Counted from the first letter of the stretch, positions 47,201 to 56,610 are shown. The stretch is 64,000 nt of DNA from Burkholderia lata (GCF_000012945.1 NC_007509.1:62001-126000), one strand, 5' to 3'. Made by a program: numbers and translations. Notes: a model not told the origin generated them from the sequence alone.

Positions 47201-47466
47201 TGACGTCGCTCGCGTTCATGCTCGGCGTGCTGCCGCTTGCGATCAGCAACGGCGCGGGTTCGGCCAGCCAGCATGCAATCGGCACGGGTGTGATCGGCGG
47301 GATGATCACGGCGACGTTCCTCGCGATTTTCATGATCCCGATGTTCTTCGTGCGGGTTCGTGCGATCTTCAGCGGCGAGACGGAAAACGTCGACGACGCA
47401 TGGCGTCTCGTGCAGGGCGACCTGCAGCGCGGTCACGACGACGCACACGATTCGAAGGGGCAGTAA
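44275..47466 (+). CDS. RND multidrug efflux pump (HAE1 family)
   Basis: 1063 residues, normal for AcrB/MexB-type pumps with 12 membrane helices. The N-terminal [15 protein letters not shown] and the proton-relay Asp pair in [19 protein letters not shown] are present. It exports drugs from the inner membrane and periplasm using the proton gradient. The long frame on the opposite strand is a shadow. It lies between the adaptor and channel genes, 2 bases before the latter. Confidence 0.96.
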   Translation: MAKFFIDRPIFAWVIAIVLMLAGVASIFKMPIAQYPTIAPPTIQIQANYPGASAKTVEDTVTQVIEQQMSGLDNFLYMSSTSDDSGNATITLTFSPGTNPDVAQVQVQNKLSLATPNLPQVVQQLGMQVTKSSSNWLMWFAFNSDDGSMSKEDLTNYVASHVLDPLSRVNGVGQTLLLGSQFSMRIWLDPVKLTNYSLTPTDVSAAITQQNVQIAGGQIGGTPAKPGTMLQATITESTLLRTPEQFGNILLKVNQDGSQVRLKDVGRAALGSENYTFDTKYMGQPTAGLGIQLATGANALATATALRAKIDELSKYFPHGLVVHYPYDTTPFVRLSIEEVVKTLLEGIVLVFLVMYLFLQNLRATIIPTIAVPVVLLGTFAIMGVAGFSINTLSMFGLVLAIGLLVDDAIVVVENVERVMAEEGLSPKEATRKAMGQITGALVGVALVLSAVFVPVAFSGGSVGAIYRQFSLTIVSAMVLSVLVALILTPALCATILKPIPQGHHEEKKGFFGWFNRTFDRSRDRYTGGVNHVIRRSGRWLVIYLAVFIAVGVMFVRLPKSFLPDEDQGYMFMIVQTPSGSTQETTGKTLDNINTYLTTTEKDVVDSVFTVNGFSFAGRGQNAGLVFVKLKPYEHRQRSDQKVQALIGRTFAHYSQYKDAMVIPFNPPSIPELGTAAGFDFELTDNAGLGHEALMAARGQLLGMAAKDPALALVRPNGLNDTPQYKVDIDREKANALGVTAAAIDQTFSIAWASQYVNNFLDMDGRIKKVYVQSDAPFRMTPEDMNIWYVRNSAGGMVPFSAFSTGHWSYGSPKLERYNGVSSIEIQGQAAEGKSTGQAMAAMEALASKLPEGIGYSWTGLSFQEIQSGSQAPILYAISILVVFLCLAALYESWSIPFSVIMVVPLGVVGALLATMLRGLENDVFFQVGLLTTVGLSAKNAILIVEFARELQTRENMGPVRAAIEAARLRLRPILMTSLAFMLGVLPLAISNGAGSASQHAIGTGVIGGMITATFLAIFMIPMFFVRVRAIFSGETENVDDAWRLVQGDLQRGHDDAHDSKGQ

Positions 47467-47468
47467 CG

Positions 47469-49001
47469 ATGCAAAAACACGCTTTGACTGCAACCGCGGC
47501 CGCCCTGGCTGCCGCGTTGTTCGCCACGGGCTGCACGATGGCGCCGCATTACAAGCGGCCCGATGCGCCCGTCGCGCAGACGTACCCGGCCGGTGGCGTC
47601 TACGCGACGCAGCCGGGTGCGACCGGCGCGCGCAGCGCGAACGGCCAGGCGGCGACCGCCATCGGCTGGCGCGAGTTCTTCGTCGATCCGCGCCTGCAGC
47701 GGCTGATCGAGATCGCGCTGAAAAACAACCGCGACCTGCGCGTGTCGGTGCTGAACATCGAGGCGGCGCGCGCGCAGTACCAGATCACGCGCGCGGGGTT
47801 GTTCCCGACGCTCGACGGCATCGGTACCGGCAGCCGTCAGCGATTGCCGAATGCGCTGACCTCGGTGTCGGGCCGGAATATCACGACGACCTACAACGTC
47901 GGGCTGTCGGCGTCGTGGGAGCTCGACCTGTTCGGCCGTGTGCAGAGCCTGAAGGACCAGGCACTCGCGCAGTACCTGTCGACGTCTTATGCGCGGCAAG
48001 CGCAGGAGATCTCGCTGGTATCGCAGGTGGCTGACCAATACCTGACGCTGCTGTCGAGCGACGATCTACTGAAGGTCACGGAGGATACGCTGAAGTCCGC
48101 GCAGGCCTCGTACAACCTGACGAAGCTGAAGTTCGACAACGGCACGGGCTCCGAGCTCGACCTGCGTCAGGCGCAGACGGTGGTCGAGACGGCGCTCGCG
48201 AGCCAGCAGTCGCAGGCGCGCGACCGTGCGCAGGCGCTGAACTATCTGGTGCTGCTGATCGGCGAGCCGCTGCCGGACGACCTGCCGGCAGGCATGCCGC
48301 TCGACGCGCAGAACCTGCTGACGGACGTGCCGGCAGGCCTTCCGTCGGACCTGCTGACGCGTCGTCCCGACGTGATGCAGGCCGAGCAGACGCTTCTGGC
48401 CGCGAATGCGAACATCGGTGCGGCGCGCGCGGCGTTCTTCCCGAAGATCTCGCTGACGGCCGCGTTCGGCACGGCCAGCCCGACGCTTGGCGGCCTGTTC
48501 AAGGCCGGCACCGCGGCGTGGTCGTTCGCGCCGAACATCGCGCTGCCGATCTTCGAAGGCGGCTCGAACCTCGCGAACCTCGATCTTGCACACGTGCAGA
48601 AGCGCATCGAGATCGCGAGCTACGAGAAGGCGATCCAGTCGGCATTCCGCGAAGTGTCGGATGGCCTCGCCGCACGCGGCACGTACGATCAGCAGATCGC
48701 GGCGCTGGAGCGCAACGAGCATGCGCAGCAGCGACGTTTCGACCTGTCGGACCTGCGCTACAAGAACGGCGTCGACAGCTACCTGTCGGTGTTGACTGCG
48801 CAGACGGATCTGTACAACGCGCAGCAGTCGCTGATCAGCGCACGTCTGGCACGCTGGACGAACCTGGTCACCCTGTACCGCGCGCTGGGCGGTGGGTGGG
48901 TCGAGCGGGCCGGCGAGACGCCGCGCGCGCCGGATGCACCGGTCGACTACGACAGGGCGGCTGCTCCGGCGCCCGCGTCGGCAGTAGCGACGAACGGGTA
49001 A
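47469..49001 (+). CDS. RND efflux outer-membrane channel lipoprotein (OprM-like)
   Basis: 510 residues with lipobox FATGC and two outer-membrane efflux protein repeats (EIALKNNRDLRVSVLNIEAARAQYQI; DLLTRRPDVMQAEQTLLAANANIGAARAAFFPKISLTA). It is the exit duct for the adaptor-pump complex. It starts 2 bases after the pump stop. A strong terminator follows, closing the three-gene operon. Confidence 0.95.
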   Translation: MQKHALTATAAALAAALFATGCTMAPHYKRPDAPVAQTYPAGGVYATQPGATGARSANGQAATAIGWREFFVDPRLQRLIEIALKNNRDLRVSVLNIEAARAQYQITRAGLFPTLDGIGTGSRQRLPNALTSVSGRNITTTYNVGLSASWELDLFGRVQSLKDQALAQYLSTSYARQAQEISLVSQVADQYLTLLSSDDLLKVTEDTLKSAQASYNLTKLKFDNGTGSELDLRQAQTVVETALASQQSQARDRAQALNYLVLLIGEPLPDDLPAGMPLDAQNLLTDVPAGLPSDLLTRRPDVMQAEQTLLAANANIGAARAAFFPKISLTAAFGTASPTLGGLFKAGTAAWSFAPNIALPIFEGGSNLANLDLAHVQKRIEIASYEKAIQSAFREVSDGLAARGTYDQQIAALERNEHAQQRRFDLSDLRYKNGVDSYLSVLTAQTDLYNAQQSLISARLARWTNLVTLYRALGGGWVERAGETPRAPDAPVDYDRAAAPAPASAVATNG

Positions 49002-49065
49002 GCAAGACCAAGGGCAGGGGCAAGCCACGCCCCCTGTTCGCAGAGGCTGCCCGACGCGAAAACGA

Positions 49066-49101
49066 AAACGCCACGGATGAAAATCCGTGGCGTTTCTTTT
49101 T
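49066..49101 (+). terminator. Terminator of the RND efflux operon
   Basis: Perfect 13-base stem (AAACGCCACGGAT / ATCCGTGGCGTTT), 4-base loop and a run of T residues. The dienelactone hydrolase gene converges from the other side and may share it. Confidence 0.92.
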
Positions 49102-49142
49102 ACGCAGCCAAAGTAGCCGCGCGCATTGGACGCGGCGTTACG

Positions 49143-49856
49143 TTACCCCTGCTTTTCCCAAAGCGTGCGGCCGAAGAACGTCAGCGTACGATCCCACGCC
49201 GTTTGCGACCACACCGGATCGAACTGCGTGCCAGCGATGCGGCCGGGGCCGACGGCCGTTTCGTTCGCGAATGCGTGATGCGCGAGATAGCGATGGAATT
49301 CGACATTGACCTTCGCATCGGTCAGCTTCTTTTCGAGCGCATCGACCTGGTCGATCGCGAAGAATGCGTCCTGCGTGGCCCAGTGGCCCATCAGCGGCAC
49401 CTTGAGCTTGGCCGGATCGAGGTAGTCGAGCGGCGGGAAGCCGTACCACGTGACGCCAGCGTCCGCATCGGCGAACTGCAGCGACAGCAGCGTGAGTGCG
49501 CCGCCCATGCAGTAACCCGTCACCGCGACCCGCGAGGCCAGCGTCTTCAGATGCGTCACGGCGCCCGGAATGTCCTGCGAAGCTGCGTCGCCGAAATCGA
49601 GCCCGGTCATCAGGTGATGCGCCTCCTCTTCCTCGACCGTCGATTTGCCGCGATACAGGTCGGGCACGAGCGCGAAGTAGCCGCAGCGCGCGAGGCGATC
49701 CGCGACGCCGCGGATCTGGTCGTTCAGCCCCCACCATTCCTGGATGACGACGACCGCGGGCGCGCCTTCGGTCTTTGCCGGCGTGGCGAGATAGCCCTGC
49801 AGTTCCTGGCCGTCCGGGCGTCGAAACGTGATCATGGAACCGGATGTTTGAGACAT
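49143..49856 (-). CDS. Dienelactone hydrolase family protein
   Basis: 237 residues with EWWGLND (active-site Glu), the cysteine nucleophile in GYCMGG and late DAFFAI and HHAF motifs supplying Asp and His. Family enzymes hydrolyse dienelactone in chlorocatechol breakdown, but many members act on other esters. No aromatic degradation genes are nearby, so the substrate is open. AAGGAG precedes the ATG at 49856; the longer frame lacks a ribosome site. Confidence 0.92.
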   Translation of the reverse strand: MSQTSGSMITFRRPDGQELQGYLATPAKTEGAPAVVVIQEWWGLNDQIRGVADRLARCGYFALVPDLYRGKSTVEEEEAHHLMTGLDFGDAASQDIPGAVTHLKTLASRVAVTGYCMGGALTLLSLQFADADAGVTWYGFPPLDYLDPAKLKVPLMGHWATQDAFFAIDQVDALEKKLTDAKVNVEFHRYLAHHAFANETAVGPGRIAGTQFDPVWSQTAWDRTLTFFGRTLWEKQG

Positions 49857-50100
49857 GAAACCGCTCCTTTTCGAAAAATGCGATGAGTGCGGCATCGGGG
49901 CCGGCCCGCGGGCACGGCGACGATCGGGCAAGCCGGGCGTCGTGGTTCCGCTCGCGTTCGTTTCGGCCGGCACCGACCACGCGGCCATTCTATGCGCAAA
50001 CACCAGCTACCGTCGTGAACGGAGCCGCGCGGTATGCGATCCGCAAGATCGCATCGATCGGGAGCACGCAATCCGTTCCGGGAGCGGACGACCGGAAAGC

Positions 50101-50136
50101 AAACACCCCGCCCCGATGAACGGGAGCGGGGTGTTT
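50101..50136 (-). terminator. Stem-loop after the DUF4148 gene
   Basis: An 11-base stem (AAACACCCCGC / GCGGGGTGTTT) with further pairing in the loop. It lies 44 bases downstream of the DUF4148 stop on the minus strand. There is no long T-run. Confidence 0.65.
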
Positions 50137-50179
50137 CGTCTGCAGCGCGCGTATCGGAATACGCGGGCGCGTGTCCGGC

Positions 50180-50491
50180 TTACTGGCCGAAATACACGGA
50201 GTCGCGGCCATCCTGCTTGACTGCGATCGCGCGGCCGGCGCGTACGCCAGCGGCGGCTTGCGCGCCGTAGCCGGTTTCATCGGCGTTCGTCACGCGAGCC
50301 TGGGCGGTCTGCAGTGCGCGCGGGTAATACTGATCGGAGACTTCGGGCTTGTAGCCGGCCTGTTCGAGCTGGACGAGTTCCGCGCGCACCTGGGCACGCG
50401 TCAGCTGGCCCGACGGGTTCGATTGTGCAAATGCGCCGTACGAGGCGGACAGGGCGGTTGCGGCGACGACTGCGTAGATGAACGACTTCAT
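50180..50491 (-). CDS. Small periplasmic DUF4148 protein
   Basis: 103 residues: signal peptide ending GAFAQ, then the DUF4148 pattern ([22 protein letters not shown]). The function is unknown; many copies occur in Burkholderia genomes. GGAGGT lies 4-5 bases before the ATG at 50491. Confidence 0.9.
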   Translation of the reverse strand: MKSFIYAVVAATALSASYGAFAQSNPSGQLTRAQVRAELVQLEQAGYKPEVSDQYYPRALQTAQARVTNADETGYGAQAAAGVRAGRAIAVKQDGRDSVYFGQ

Positions 50492-50807
50492 GATGACCTC
50501 CGGTTTCATTGATTTCGCGCTTCGCTTGTTGCGTTCAGCGGTTGATTGCATCGTAGCGATCGCGCTACCGGTCGGAAATACGCGTTCCAGCGATTAATTA
50601 TTGCAACTGGGTAAACGATCCGAGCAGGCGGGTGTTTCGTCTGATGATTGCGAGGGCGTCCGGTGCCTGGCAGGGACTGCGGATGGACCTTCGAGTGGGG
50701 CAATGTCGTCGATCGGCCGGGGCCACACAACGATCAGTTGAATCGCATTCCGAAATATTTGAACGAGGCCTTCGATATCGGCCGCGCCGTCCGTGCGCAC
50801 TGCCGCG
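50492..50807. other. Intergenic region, 3' of the GlxA-type regulator
   Basis: No gene supported. It should hold the promoter of the DUF4148 gene. Confidence 0.45.
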
Positions 50808-51785
50808 TCACTCGACCACGACCGCCTGCCGTTTCCGGTATTCGGCAGGTGTGATTCCGACATGCCGGGTGAACGACCGCCTGAGCGTATCGACATTCGC
50901 GAAGCCGCATTTCGCGGCGACCTGTTTCGGCGTGTCGTGGCCGTTCTCGAGCAAGTGGCGGGCGGCCGAAATGCGGGTCGCCTCGACCCATGCGGCCGGC
51001 GTCATGCCGACTTCCGCACGGAACAGCCGTGCGAAGTGACGCGGACTCATGCCCGCATGCTTCGCCATTTCCGCCACCGAATGCTCGAGCTCCGGATTTG
51101 CCGCGATCCAGCGCTGGACCTCCTGCAGTACCGAACGCCCGGCGGGGCGCGCCTCGCCCTTGCGGCTGAACTGGAGTTGCCCGCCCGGGCGCTTGAAGAA
51201 CATGACCAGTTGCGCGGCGACGCGCCGCGCGATCTCGCGTCCGAGATCTTCCTCGACCAGCGCGAGCGCGAGGTCGAGCCCGGCCGTGACGCCGGCGCCG
51301 GTACGCAGCTTGCCGTCGCGCACGTACAGTGCGTCCGCGTCGACAGCGAGCGACGGATAGGCTTCGGCAAGCGCGTCGGCGGCGGCCCAGTGCGTGGTCA
51401 GGTGACGCCCTTTCAGCAGGCCGGTGGCCGCTAGGATGAATGCGCCGGTGCAGATCGAGCCGTAGCGCTTGCTCTGCACGGCTGCCGCTCGCAGCCACGC
51501 GAGGACGTCGGTGCGCAGTGCGATCCGGCCGGCGCTCGGCGCACCGGCGACCAGCAGCGTGTCGATGCGCTCAGGAATGTCGGGAACGATCCAGTCGGGC
51601 AGCAACTGCGCACCGGACGAACTGCGGATCGGACCGGACTCGCTTGCAATGATCCGCAACGTATAGAACGGCTTCCCGCATTCGGCGTTCGCTTGCGCGA
51701 AGACGTCGAGCGGTGCGGAGACATCGAGCAGTTGAACGCCCGGAACGGCGAAAATTCCTACGACCTTCGGCATGATCGATTGCAT
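50808..51785 (-). CDS. GlxA-type regulator (DJ-1/PfpI domain plus AraC helix-turn-helix)
   Basis: About 325 residues. The N-terminal PfpI-like domain has VVGIFAVPGVQLLDVSAPLDVFA and SICTGAFILAATGLLKGR; the C-terminal AraC domain has HAGMSPRHFARLFRAEVGMTPAAW. Start uncertain: ATG at 51785 or 51773, neither with a clear ribosome site. The target is unknown. Confidence 0.87.
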   Translation of the reverse strand: MQSIMPKVVGIFAVPGVQLLDVSAPLDVFAQANAECGKPFYTLRIIASESGPIRSSSGAQLLPDWIVPDIPERIDTLLVAGAPSAGRIALRTDVLAWLRAAAVQSKRYGSICTGAFILAATGLLKGRHLTTHWAAADALAEAYPSLAVDADALYVRDGKLRTGAGVTAGLDLALALVEEDLGREIARRVAAQLVMFFKRPGGQLQFSRKGEARPAGRSVLQEVQRWIAANPELEHSVAEMAKHAGMSPRHFARLFRAEVGMTPAAWVEATRISAARHLLENGHDTPKQVAAKCGFANVDTLRRSFTRHVGITPAEYRKRQAVVVE

Positions 51786-51987
51786 GGCGTGTCGAACGTG
51801 ACGGGTAGCAGTATAGAGGCGCCAGCGGCGCATGACGCGGGCTGATGAGCCTGTTTCCGGCGTTCTTCTTGCCGCGCGGATACCGTGTCCGTCCGTCGCA
51901 CAAAATGGCAGGATTTGACGTATTGCGTCTATTGAAGACAGCTATCGGACTCCGGAAAATCAAGGGTGTTTCCAATGGAGGTCGATC

Positions 51988-52629
51988 ATGACTGAGAACG
52001 TTGCAGGCATCACCATTCCCGATAGCCAACTGACGCGCGAGATCACCGAGCTCGTTCGCGATACCGCGTCTCCGTTGCTGTTCCATCATTCCAGCCGGGT
52101 GTTCTATTTCGCGGCGCTCGCGGGCCAGCGGCGCGGGCTGAAATACGATCCCGAGCTGCTCTACTGCGGCTGCATGTTCCACGACATGGGGCTCACGCAC
52201 AAACACAGCAGCGCGTGCGAGCGTTTCGAGGTGGACGGCGCCAACGCCGCCCGCGATTTCCTGAAGGGCAAGGGCATCTCGCAGCAGGATATCGACGTCG
52301 TGTGGACCTCGATCGCGTTGCATACCACGCCGGGTATCCCGCAGCACATGCATCCGGTGATCGCGCTCGTTACCGCAGGCGTCGAGATGGACGTGCTGGG
52401 CCTGACGTATCCGGAATACAGCGACGTCGAGCGCGAGGCCGTCGTTCGTGCGCATCCGCGTACGCCGCACTTCAAGGAGGACATCATTCAGGCGTTCTAC
52501 GACGGGATCAAGCACAAGCCTGACACGACATTCGGCAACGTAAAGGCCGACGTGCTCGCAGACAAGGATCCGCATTTCCACGCGGGCAATTTCTGCAGCG
52601 TGATCCGGTCGTCCGCGTGGGCCGGCTGA
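51988..52629 (+). CDS. HD-domain protein
   Basis: 213 residues with HD-phosphohydrolase metal ligands: LLFHHSSRVFYF (His) and CMFHDMGL (HD), followed by downstream His and Asp. It resembles the cyanamide hydratase-like HD proteins. GGAGGT lies 7 bases before the ATG. It is divergent from the GlxA-type regulator gene, which may control it. Confidence 0.85.
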   Translation: MTENVAGITIPDSQLTREITELVRDTASPLLFHHSSRVFYFAALAGQRRGLKYDPELLYCGCMFHDMGLTHKHSSACERFEVDGANAARDFLKGKGISQQDIDVVWTSIALHTTPGIPQHMHPVIALVTAGVEMDVLGLTYPEYSDVEREAVVRAHPRTPHFKEDIIQAFYDGIKHKPDTTFGNVKADVLADKDPHFHAGNFCSVIRSSAWAG

Positions 52630-52822
52630 TCGGCTTGCTTATGGCACACGATCCCCGGCACTGAGTAGGGGGAAACAAGAGCCGGGGTTGCAATATTGAT
52701 CAGGAGTCCAATCATGTAGTGAAAGCAGGACGCTCGAGAACCGACTCGCGCCTGCGGCGAGCGTGTCCATTCAGCATCGCTCCTGTTGCATGGCGGTTCG
52801 TCTGTCCGGACATCGGCCGGCA

Positions 52823-53209
52823 TCAGTCGACTGGCGGAATCCTGCCTTCCGACAAGGTCTGGATAAGCCGGGCGCGACGTCGCTCGAGATCCGCCAACTG
52901 ACGCTCGATGGCTGCGAGGCGTTGCTGCTGGACCTCGGTGACCTGATCGCACGAGCGCGCGCCTTCGATCAGAAGCATGCAGTCGGGAAAGCCGCGAATG
53001 TCGTCGATGGTGAAACCGGTCGCAATCATGCGCTGAATCTGCCTGACCTGTGTGACTGCCTTGTCGGGAAACATGCGGTAGCCGTTACTTGCACGTACCG
53101 ACGCGAGCAAGCCATGTTCGTCGTAGTGCCGGATCGACCGCACGCTTGCGCCGGTATGTTGCGAGAGCGCCCCGATCGTCAGCCATTTCTGCATGAGTAT
53201 CGTGTCCAT
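52823..53209 (-). CDS. MerR-family transcriptional regulator
   Basis: 128 residues. The N-terminal winged helix (LTIGALSQHTGASVRSIRHYDEHGLL, NGYRMF) is followed by a dimerisation helix with QQQRLAAIERQLADLERRRARL. A conserved Cys in RSCDQVTEVQ could sense redox or metals. It is divergent from the hydrolase gene, with a MerR-type operator in the gap. The start may instead be the ATG at 53194. Confidence 0.88.
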   Translation of the reverse strand: MDTILMQKWLTIGALSQHTGASVRSIRHYDEHGLLASVRASNGYRMFPDKAVTQVRQIQRMIATGFTIDDIRGFPDCMLLIEGARSCDQVTEVQQQRLAAIERQLADLERRRARLIQTLSEGRIPPVD

Positions 53210-53237
53210 GAAAGTCAGCCTGGCACATGCCGCTTGA

Positions 53238-53257
53238 CTCTCACATCAGTGTAAGGG
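53238..53257 (+). promoter_or_regulatory. Predicted MerR operator and promoter spacer
   Basis: Dyad CTCTCACA-TCAG-TGTAAGGG placed just after a TTGACT -35 (53234-53239), with the weak -10 TGAGAC at 53259 after a 19-base spacer. This overlong spacer with a dyad is the classical MerR arrangement. It would control the hydrolase gene. Confidence 0.7.
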
Positions 53258-53296
53258 TTGAGACTCGGAGAACTGCTCACTTCCGAGGACTTTTTC

Positions 53297-54205
53297 ATGC
53301 GGATCCGATCGCTGATTGATTTGCTGAACGCAGTAGTAACGGCGGCAATACTGATTACGTCGGTGCCAAGTGCCGTGGCTGCGCCCAAAAGCTACATGGT
53401 TACGTCGAAAGACGGCGTAAGACTTGCGGTTCAGGAAGACGGCAACCCCGATGGCCGACCGGTGATCCTGATTCACGGTCTGCTCGGCAGTCGTTTGGAC
53501 TGGGACGGGCAAGTGCAGAGCGCCGAATTGCGCCACTACCGCATCATTACCTATGATCTGCGCGGCCATGGTCTCTCGGACAAGCCGTCCGGAGCTGCGC
53601 CGTATCGCGATGGACGTCGTTGGGCCGATGACCTTGATGCCGTCGTCAAGGGCGCGCATGCGCGCAAACCCGTTGTGGTCGGTTGGTCGCTGGGTGGCGT
53701 GGTGATATCCAACTACCTCGCAGCCTACGGGGACCGCGACGTCGCAGGTGCCGTCTTTGTCGATGGTGTGGTCGAACTCGCACCTGGTCAAATCGTCGAT
53801 CATCCCGAGGTTTATCGCGATATGAATTCGCCGGATCTGAAAACGCATTTGGACGGCGAGCGCAGATTCTTGGAATTTTGCTTCAACCATCGACCGGGTG
53901 CGGAGACCTTCAGCCGGCTTCTTGCCAATGCCGCGATGGCATCGTGGGATATGCAGCGGGCAATCCCGACGATGACGGTTTCCGCTGCCGAGGGGCTCGG
54001 CGCAGCGCGCGTACCGCTGCGTTTTGTCTACGGCGGTCACGACGCACTGGTCGATACGCGCAAGACGCTTGCACGTGCGATCACGCTGAATTCACGGATC
54101 GCCACCAAGGTATATGCCGATTCGGGCCACGCGCCGTTTATCGAGGAGCCCGACCGGTTCAACTACGACCTGGCGGCGTTCGTCAGGTCGGCGTCCGGTC
54201 GCTGA
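53297..54205 (+). CDS. Secreted alpha/beta hydrolase
   Basis: 302 residues. A signal peptide ends SAVAA. The fold has the HGLLGSRLDW oxyanion loop, nucleophile elbow GWSLGG, YGGHDALVD and GHAPFIEEP for the catalytic Asp and His. It is similar to non-heme chloroperoxidase-like and haloalkane-type hydrolases. GAGGA lies 7 bases before the ATG. It is controlled by the adjacent MerR protein, judging by the operator. Confidence 0.87.
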   Translation: MRIRSLIDLLNAVVTAAILITSVPSAVAAPKSYMVTSKDGVRLAVQEDGNPDGRPVILIHGLLGSRLDWDGQVQSAELRHYRIITYDLRGHGLSDKPSGAAPYRDGRRWADDLDAVVKGAHARKPVVVGWSLGGVVISNYLAAYGDRDVAGAVFVDGVVELAPGQIVDHPEVYRDMNSPDLKTHLDGERRFLEFCFNHRPGAETFSRLLANAAMASWDMQRAIPTMTVSAAEGLGAARVPLRFVYGGHDALVDTRKTLARAITLNSRIATKVYADSGHAPFIEEPDRFNYDLAAFVRSASGR

Positions 54206-54617
54206 AGCCGTCGTGCACCAGCGGGGAAGGATGGCAAACGAAGTCGGACGAACCGCGGACAAGGACTTCTTTCCCGGTTCTGTCAGCCTCGATCGAGCGA
54301 TTTCGCCATCTCGCGAATCTGCGCGTGGCTACGGGGACTGTTCACGCCCATCTTATCGTCGGAACGCTAATCGATAAAAAAGTTGTTACGTGACAACCAT
54401 GTGATGTTTGCATGGACTTTATATACTGAATAAATACAACCTTCAGCCGAAGCGAATCTTCGATTCGCGGCCGTACTCACCTGCTTTCAGACCGGCGACG
54501 CCCGCCCGCCGCTGCTCTCACGAAGGCTTCGCCGGGTGCCACCTGCGCCCTCCAACCCGTTTCCGCTTATTTCCGGCAAAACGCCTATAATGATTGGGCA
54601 AATTGCCGGGAGAGGTC
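54206..54617. other. Intergenic region before the ParS-RES pair
   Basis: No gene supported. It is AT-rich near 54370-54450, where the promoter of the toxin-antitoxin operon probably lies. Confidence 0.45.
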
Positions 54618-55073
54618 ATGAGCACCATCGCTTTCCATCCTTCGGGTGTCGCGCATCCGCGTCAGGCCGAATTCACGATTCTCGAGCAGCTGTTGGCGAT
54701 CCGTGTCCGATCAGGGGCCGATCTTGCCGAGCTGGCGAGCGCACGCGTCGACGTCTCGGTGATCGACCGTCTGTCCGAGCGCGGGCTGAAATCCGACGAG
54801 CTGGCCTTCATCATTCCGCGCCGCACGCTGAGCCATCGTCGCCAGGCGCACGAACGCCTGTCGCAGGAGGAATCCGACAAGGCGATCCGTCTCGCGCGCA
54901 TCGTCGCGCAGGCGACGGCCACGTTCGGCGACCAGGACAAGGCGATGGCGTGGCTGCGCAACGGGCTCCAGCGCTTCGGCGGCCGCACGTCGCTCGACAT
55001 GGCGAGCACCGAGCATGGCGCGCGGCTCGTCGAGGAAGTCCTCACGCAGATCGACGAGGGGTACTTCGCTTGA
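54618..55073 (+). CDS. ParS/MbcA-type antitoxin of a RES toxin-antitoxin pair
   Basis: 151 residues. The N-terminal half has an Xre-like segment (LAELASARVDVSVIDRLSERGLKSDELAFIIP), and the C-terminal DUF2384 toxin-binding domain has DQDKAMAWLRNGLQRFGGRTSLDM...VEEVLTQIDEGYFA. GGGAGAGG precedes the ATG. The stop overlaps the toxin's TTG start by 3 bases. It should neutralise the RES toxin and repress the operon. Confidence 0.93.
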   Translation: MSTIAFHPSGVAHPRQAEFTILEQLLAIRVRSGADLAELASARVDVSVIDRLSERGLKSDELAFIIPRRTLSHRRQAHERLSQEESDKAIRLARIVAQATATFGDQDKAMAWLRNGLQRFGGRTSLDMASTEHGARLVEEVLTQIDEGYFA

Positions 55074-55549
55074 CGACGCTGTGGCGGATCAGCAATTTCG
55101 CCGACCTGAAAGGCATCGGCGGGTTGCGCGCCGGCGGGCGCTGGCATTTTGCCGGGCAGCCCGTCGTGTATCTCGCCGAGCATCCGGCGCTCGCGCTGCT
55201 CGAGACGCTCGTTCATTTCGAAATCGCCACGGTCGCGCAGCTGCCGAGCGGATACCAGTTGCTTCGCGTCGAGGTGGCCGATTCGGTCGATATCGCCGAA
55301 ATCGCGGAGGGCGACGCGCCTGACGACTGGCGAACCAACATCGACTGGACCCGCAGCGCCGGCACCGAGTGGCTGCACACACAGCCGAGTGCGCTGCTGC
55401 GCGTGCCGAGCGTCGTCGTGCCGCACGCGCACAACTTCCTGCTGAATCCGCTGCATCCGGCCGCTTCCGAGGCCCGTGTCGCGGAAGTCATGCAATCGCC
55501 GTACGACACTCGAATTCTGCGGCTGATCCAGTCGAAGCAGGGCGAATAG
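55070..55549 (+). CDS. RES-domain toxin
   Basis: 159 residues: LWRISNFADLKGIGGLRAGGRWHFAG and VYLAEHPALALLETLVHFE contain the conserved Arg and Glu of RES domains, and NFLLNPLHP ends the core. RES toxins degrade NAD or ADP-ribosylate Prs and so stop growth. The start is a TTG overlapping the antitoxin stop (TTGA), a coupled and inefficient start that would keep toxin below antitoxin. Confidence 0.92.
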   Translation: MTTLWRISNFADLKGIGGLRAGGRWHFAGQPVVYLAEHPALALLETLVHFEIATVAQLPSGYQLLRVEVADSVDIAEIAEGDAPDDWRTNIDWTRSAGTEWLHTQPSALLRVPSVVVPHAHNFLLNPLHPAASEARVAEVMQSPYDTRILRLIQSKQGE

Positions 55550-55590
55550 GGCGCCGATCGACACGCGATCCGCGCCGGGCGCGGGTGGGA

Positions 55591-56529
55591 TCAGCGCTCG
55601 TGTGCGGCGCGATCAGCAGCCGCGTCGGGCGGCAGCGTCTGCCGGATGCGCGTGACCGTTCGCGTGCTGACGAGACCCAGCATCGCACTGACGTCGGCAT
55701 GCGCGTGACCTGCAAGCAACTGGCGGCGTGCATACGTATTGCGCAGCACGCGCGGGCTCAGGTCCGCCGCGTGGAAGCCGATCGCGGTCAACGCGTCGCG
55801 CACCACAAGCAGCAGGAACATGTCGTTCATCGCGCCACCGCCGCGCGGCGCGGGAAACAGCAACGCGGATGCCGGTGCGTCTGGCGAGCGCACGCGCCAT
55901 GCGGCGAGCGGCGCCAGCGCAAATTCGGCGAGCGCGATCCGGCGTGCCGGCCGTGCCCGATCGCGCGGCACGGATAGCGCAGGCGGCCGCGCGTCGAGAT
56001 CGGGCGCGCCGCAGGTTGTCGCGCGTATCTCGGCCGACGTGATGCCGCTCGCAAGCAGCAGCGCGACGATCGCGCGATTCCTGCAGTCGGCCGGCGTGTC
56101 GCCCGCTCGTGGCTGCACATGGCGCTGCAGCGCCGTGTCGGCATCGGGCGGCAGGTAGCACGGTTCGGGCTCACCGTCCGGCCATGCGAGATCCCGCGTC
56201 GTCCGGCCGGCCGGATGGAGCGTGCGCACACCGGCTTCGACCAGATGCCGGCTCAGCCGGTCGATCAGCTTCGCGTAGCGCACGCGGGTTGACGTGCCGG
56301 GCGCGCAGGTACGCTCGAGTTCCGCCAGGAAGGCGGCGACGTGGTCGGGCCCGAACGTGGCGAGCGACACGCGCTGTGCAATCAGGTAACGCAGGAACCG
56401 TTCGAACATCGCGACGTGCTGCACGACCGATCGCGGCGCGAACGGCCGGCGATCGGCGCCAGTCGCGGCGGTTTCCTGCCACGCGCGGAAGGCGCCAACG
56501 GGGTCGTGAATCCAGCGATTCGTGTCCAT
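55591..56529 (-). CDS. Tyrosine-recombinase-like protein lacking catalytic residues
   Basis: 312 residues with a phage-integrase N-terminal SAM-like domain (VVQHVAMFERFLRYL, VRYAKLIDRLSRHL) and a C-terminal catalytic fold. The usual first Arg (GLRxxE) is GITSAEI; the HxxR box reads PRVLRN with Arg in place of His; the LGH motif is LGL; the Tyr position in TRTVTRIRQ is replaced. It is unlikely to cut DNA. It may be a structural or regulatory relative, or decaying. Confidence 0.8.
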   Translation of the reverse strand: MDTNRWIHDPVGAFRAWQETAATGADRRPFAPRSVVQHVAMFERFLRYLIAQRVSLATFGPDHVAAFLAELERTCAPGTSTRVRYAKLIDRLSRHLVEAGVRTLHPAGRTTRDLAWPDGEPEPCYLPPDADTALQRHVQPRAGDTPADCRNRAIVALLLASGITSAEIRATTCGAPDLDARPPALSVPRDRARPARRIALAEFALAPLAAWRVRSPDAPASALLFPAPRGGGAMNDMFLLLVVRDALTAIGFHAADLSPRVLRNTYARRQLLAGHAHADVSAMLGLVSTRTVTRIRQTLPPDAAADRAAHER

Positions 56530-56610
56530 GCACGATTTATAGCCGGACGCGGTGACGCCGGCAATCGTCCCGATGTCCTTCCGGCCGCCGGGCCCGATGC
56601 AAGCGACGCG

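Noticed and set aside
43030..47493. Long minus-strand reading frames opposite the RND adaptor and pump genes
   Set aside because: They are shadows created by the high GC at third positions of the real genes; their translations are Arg/His/Asp-rich with no domain.
43003..49001. Assignment to the CeoAB-OpcM or BpeEF-OprC pumps
   Set aside because: A LysR gene is upstream as in those systems, but the llpE gene expected between regulator and adaptor is absent, so no symbol is given.
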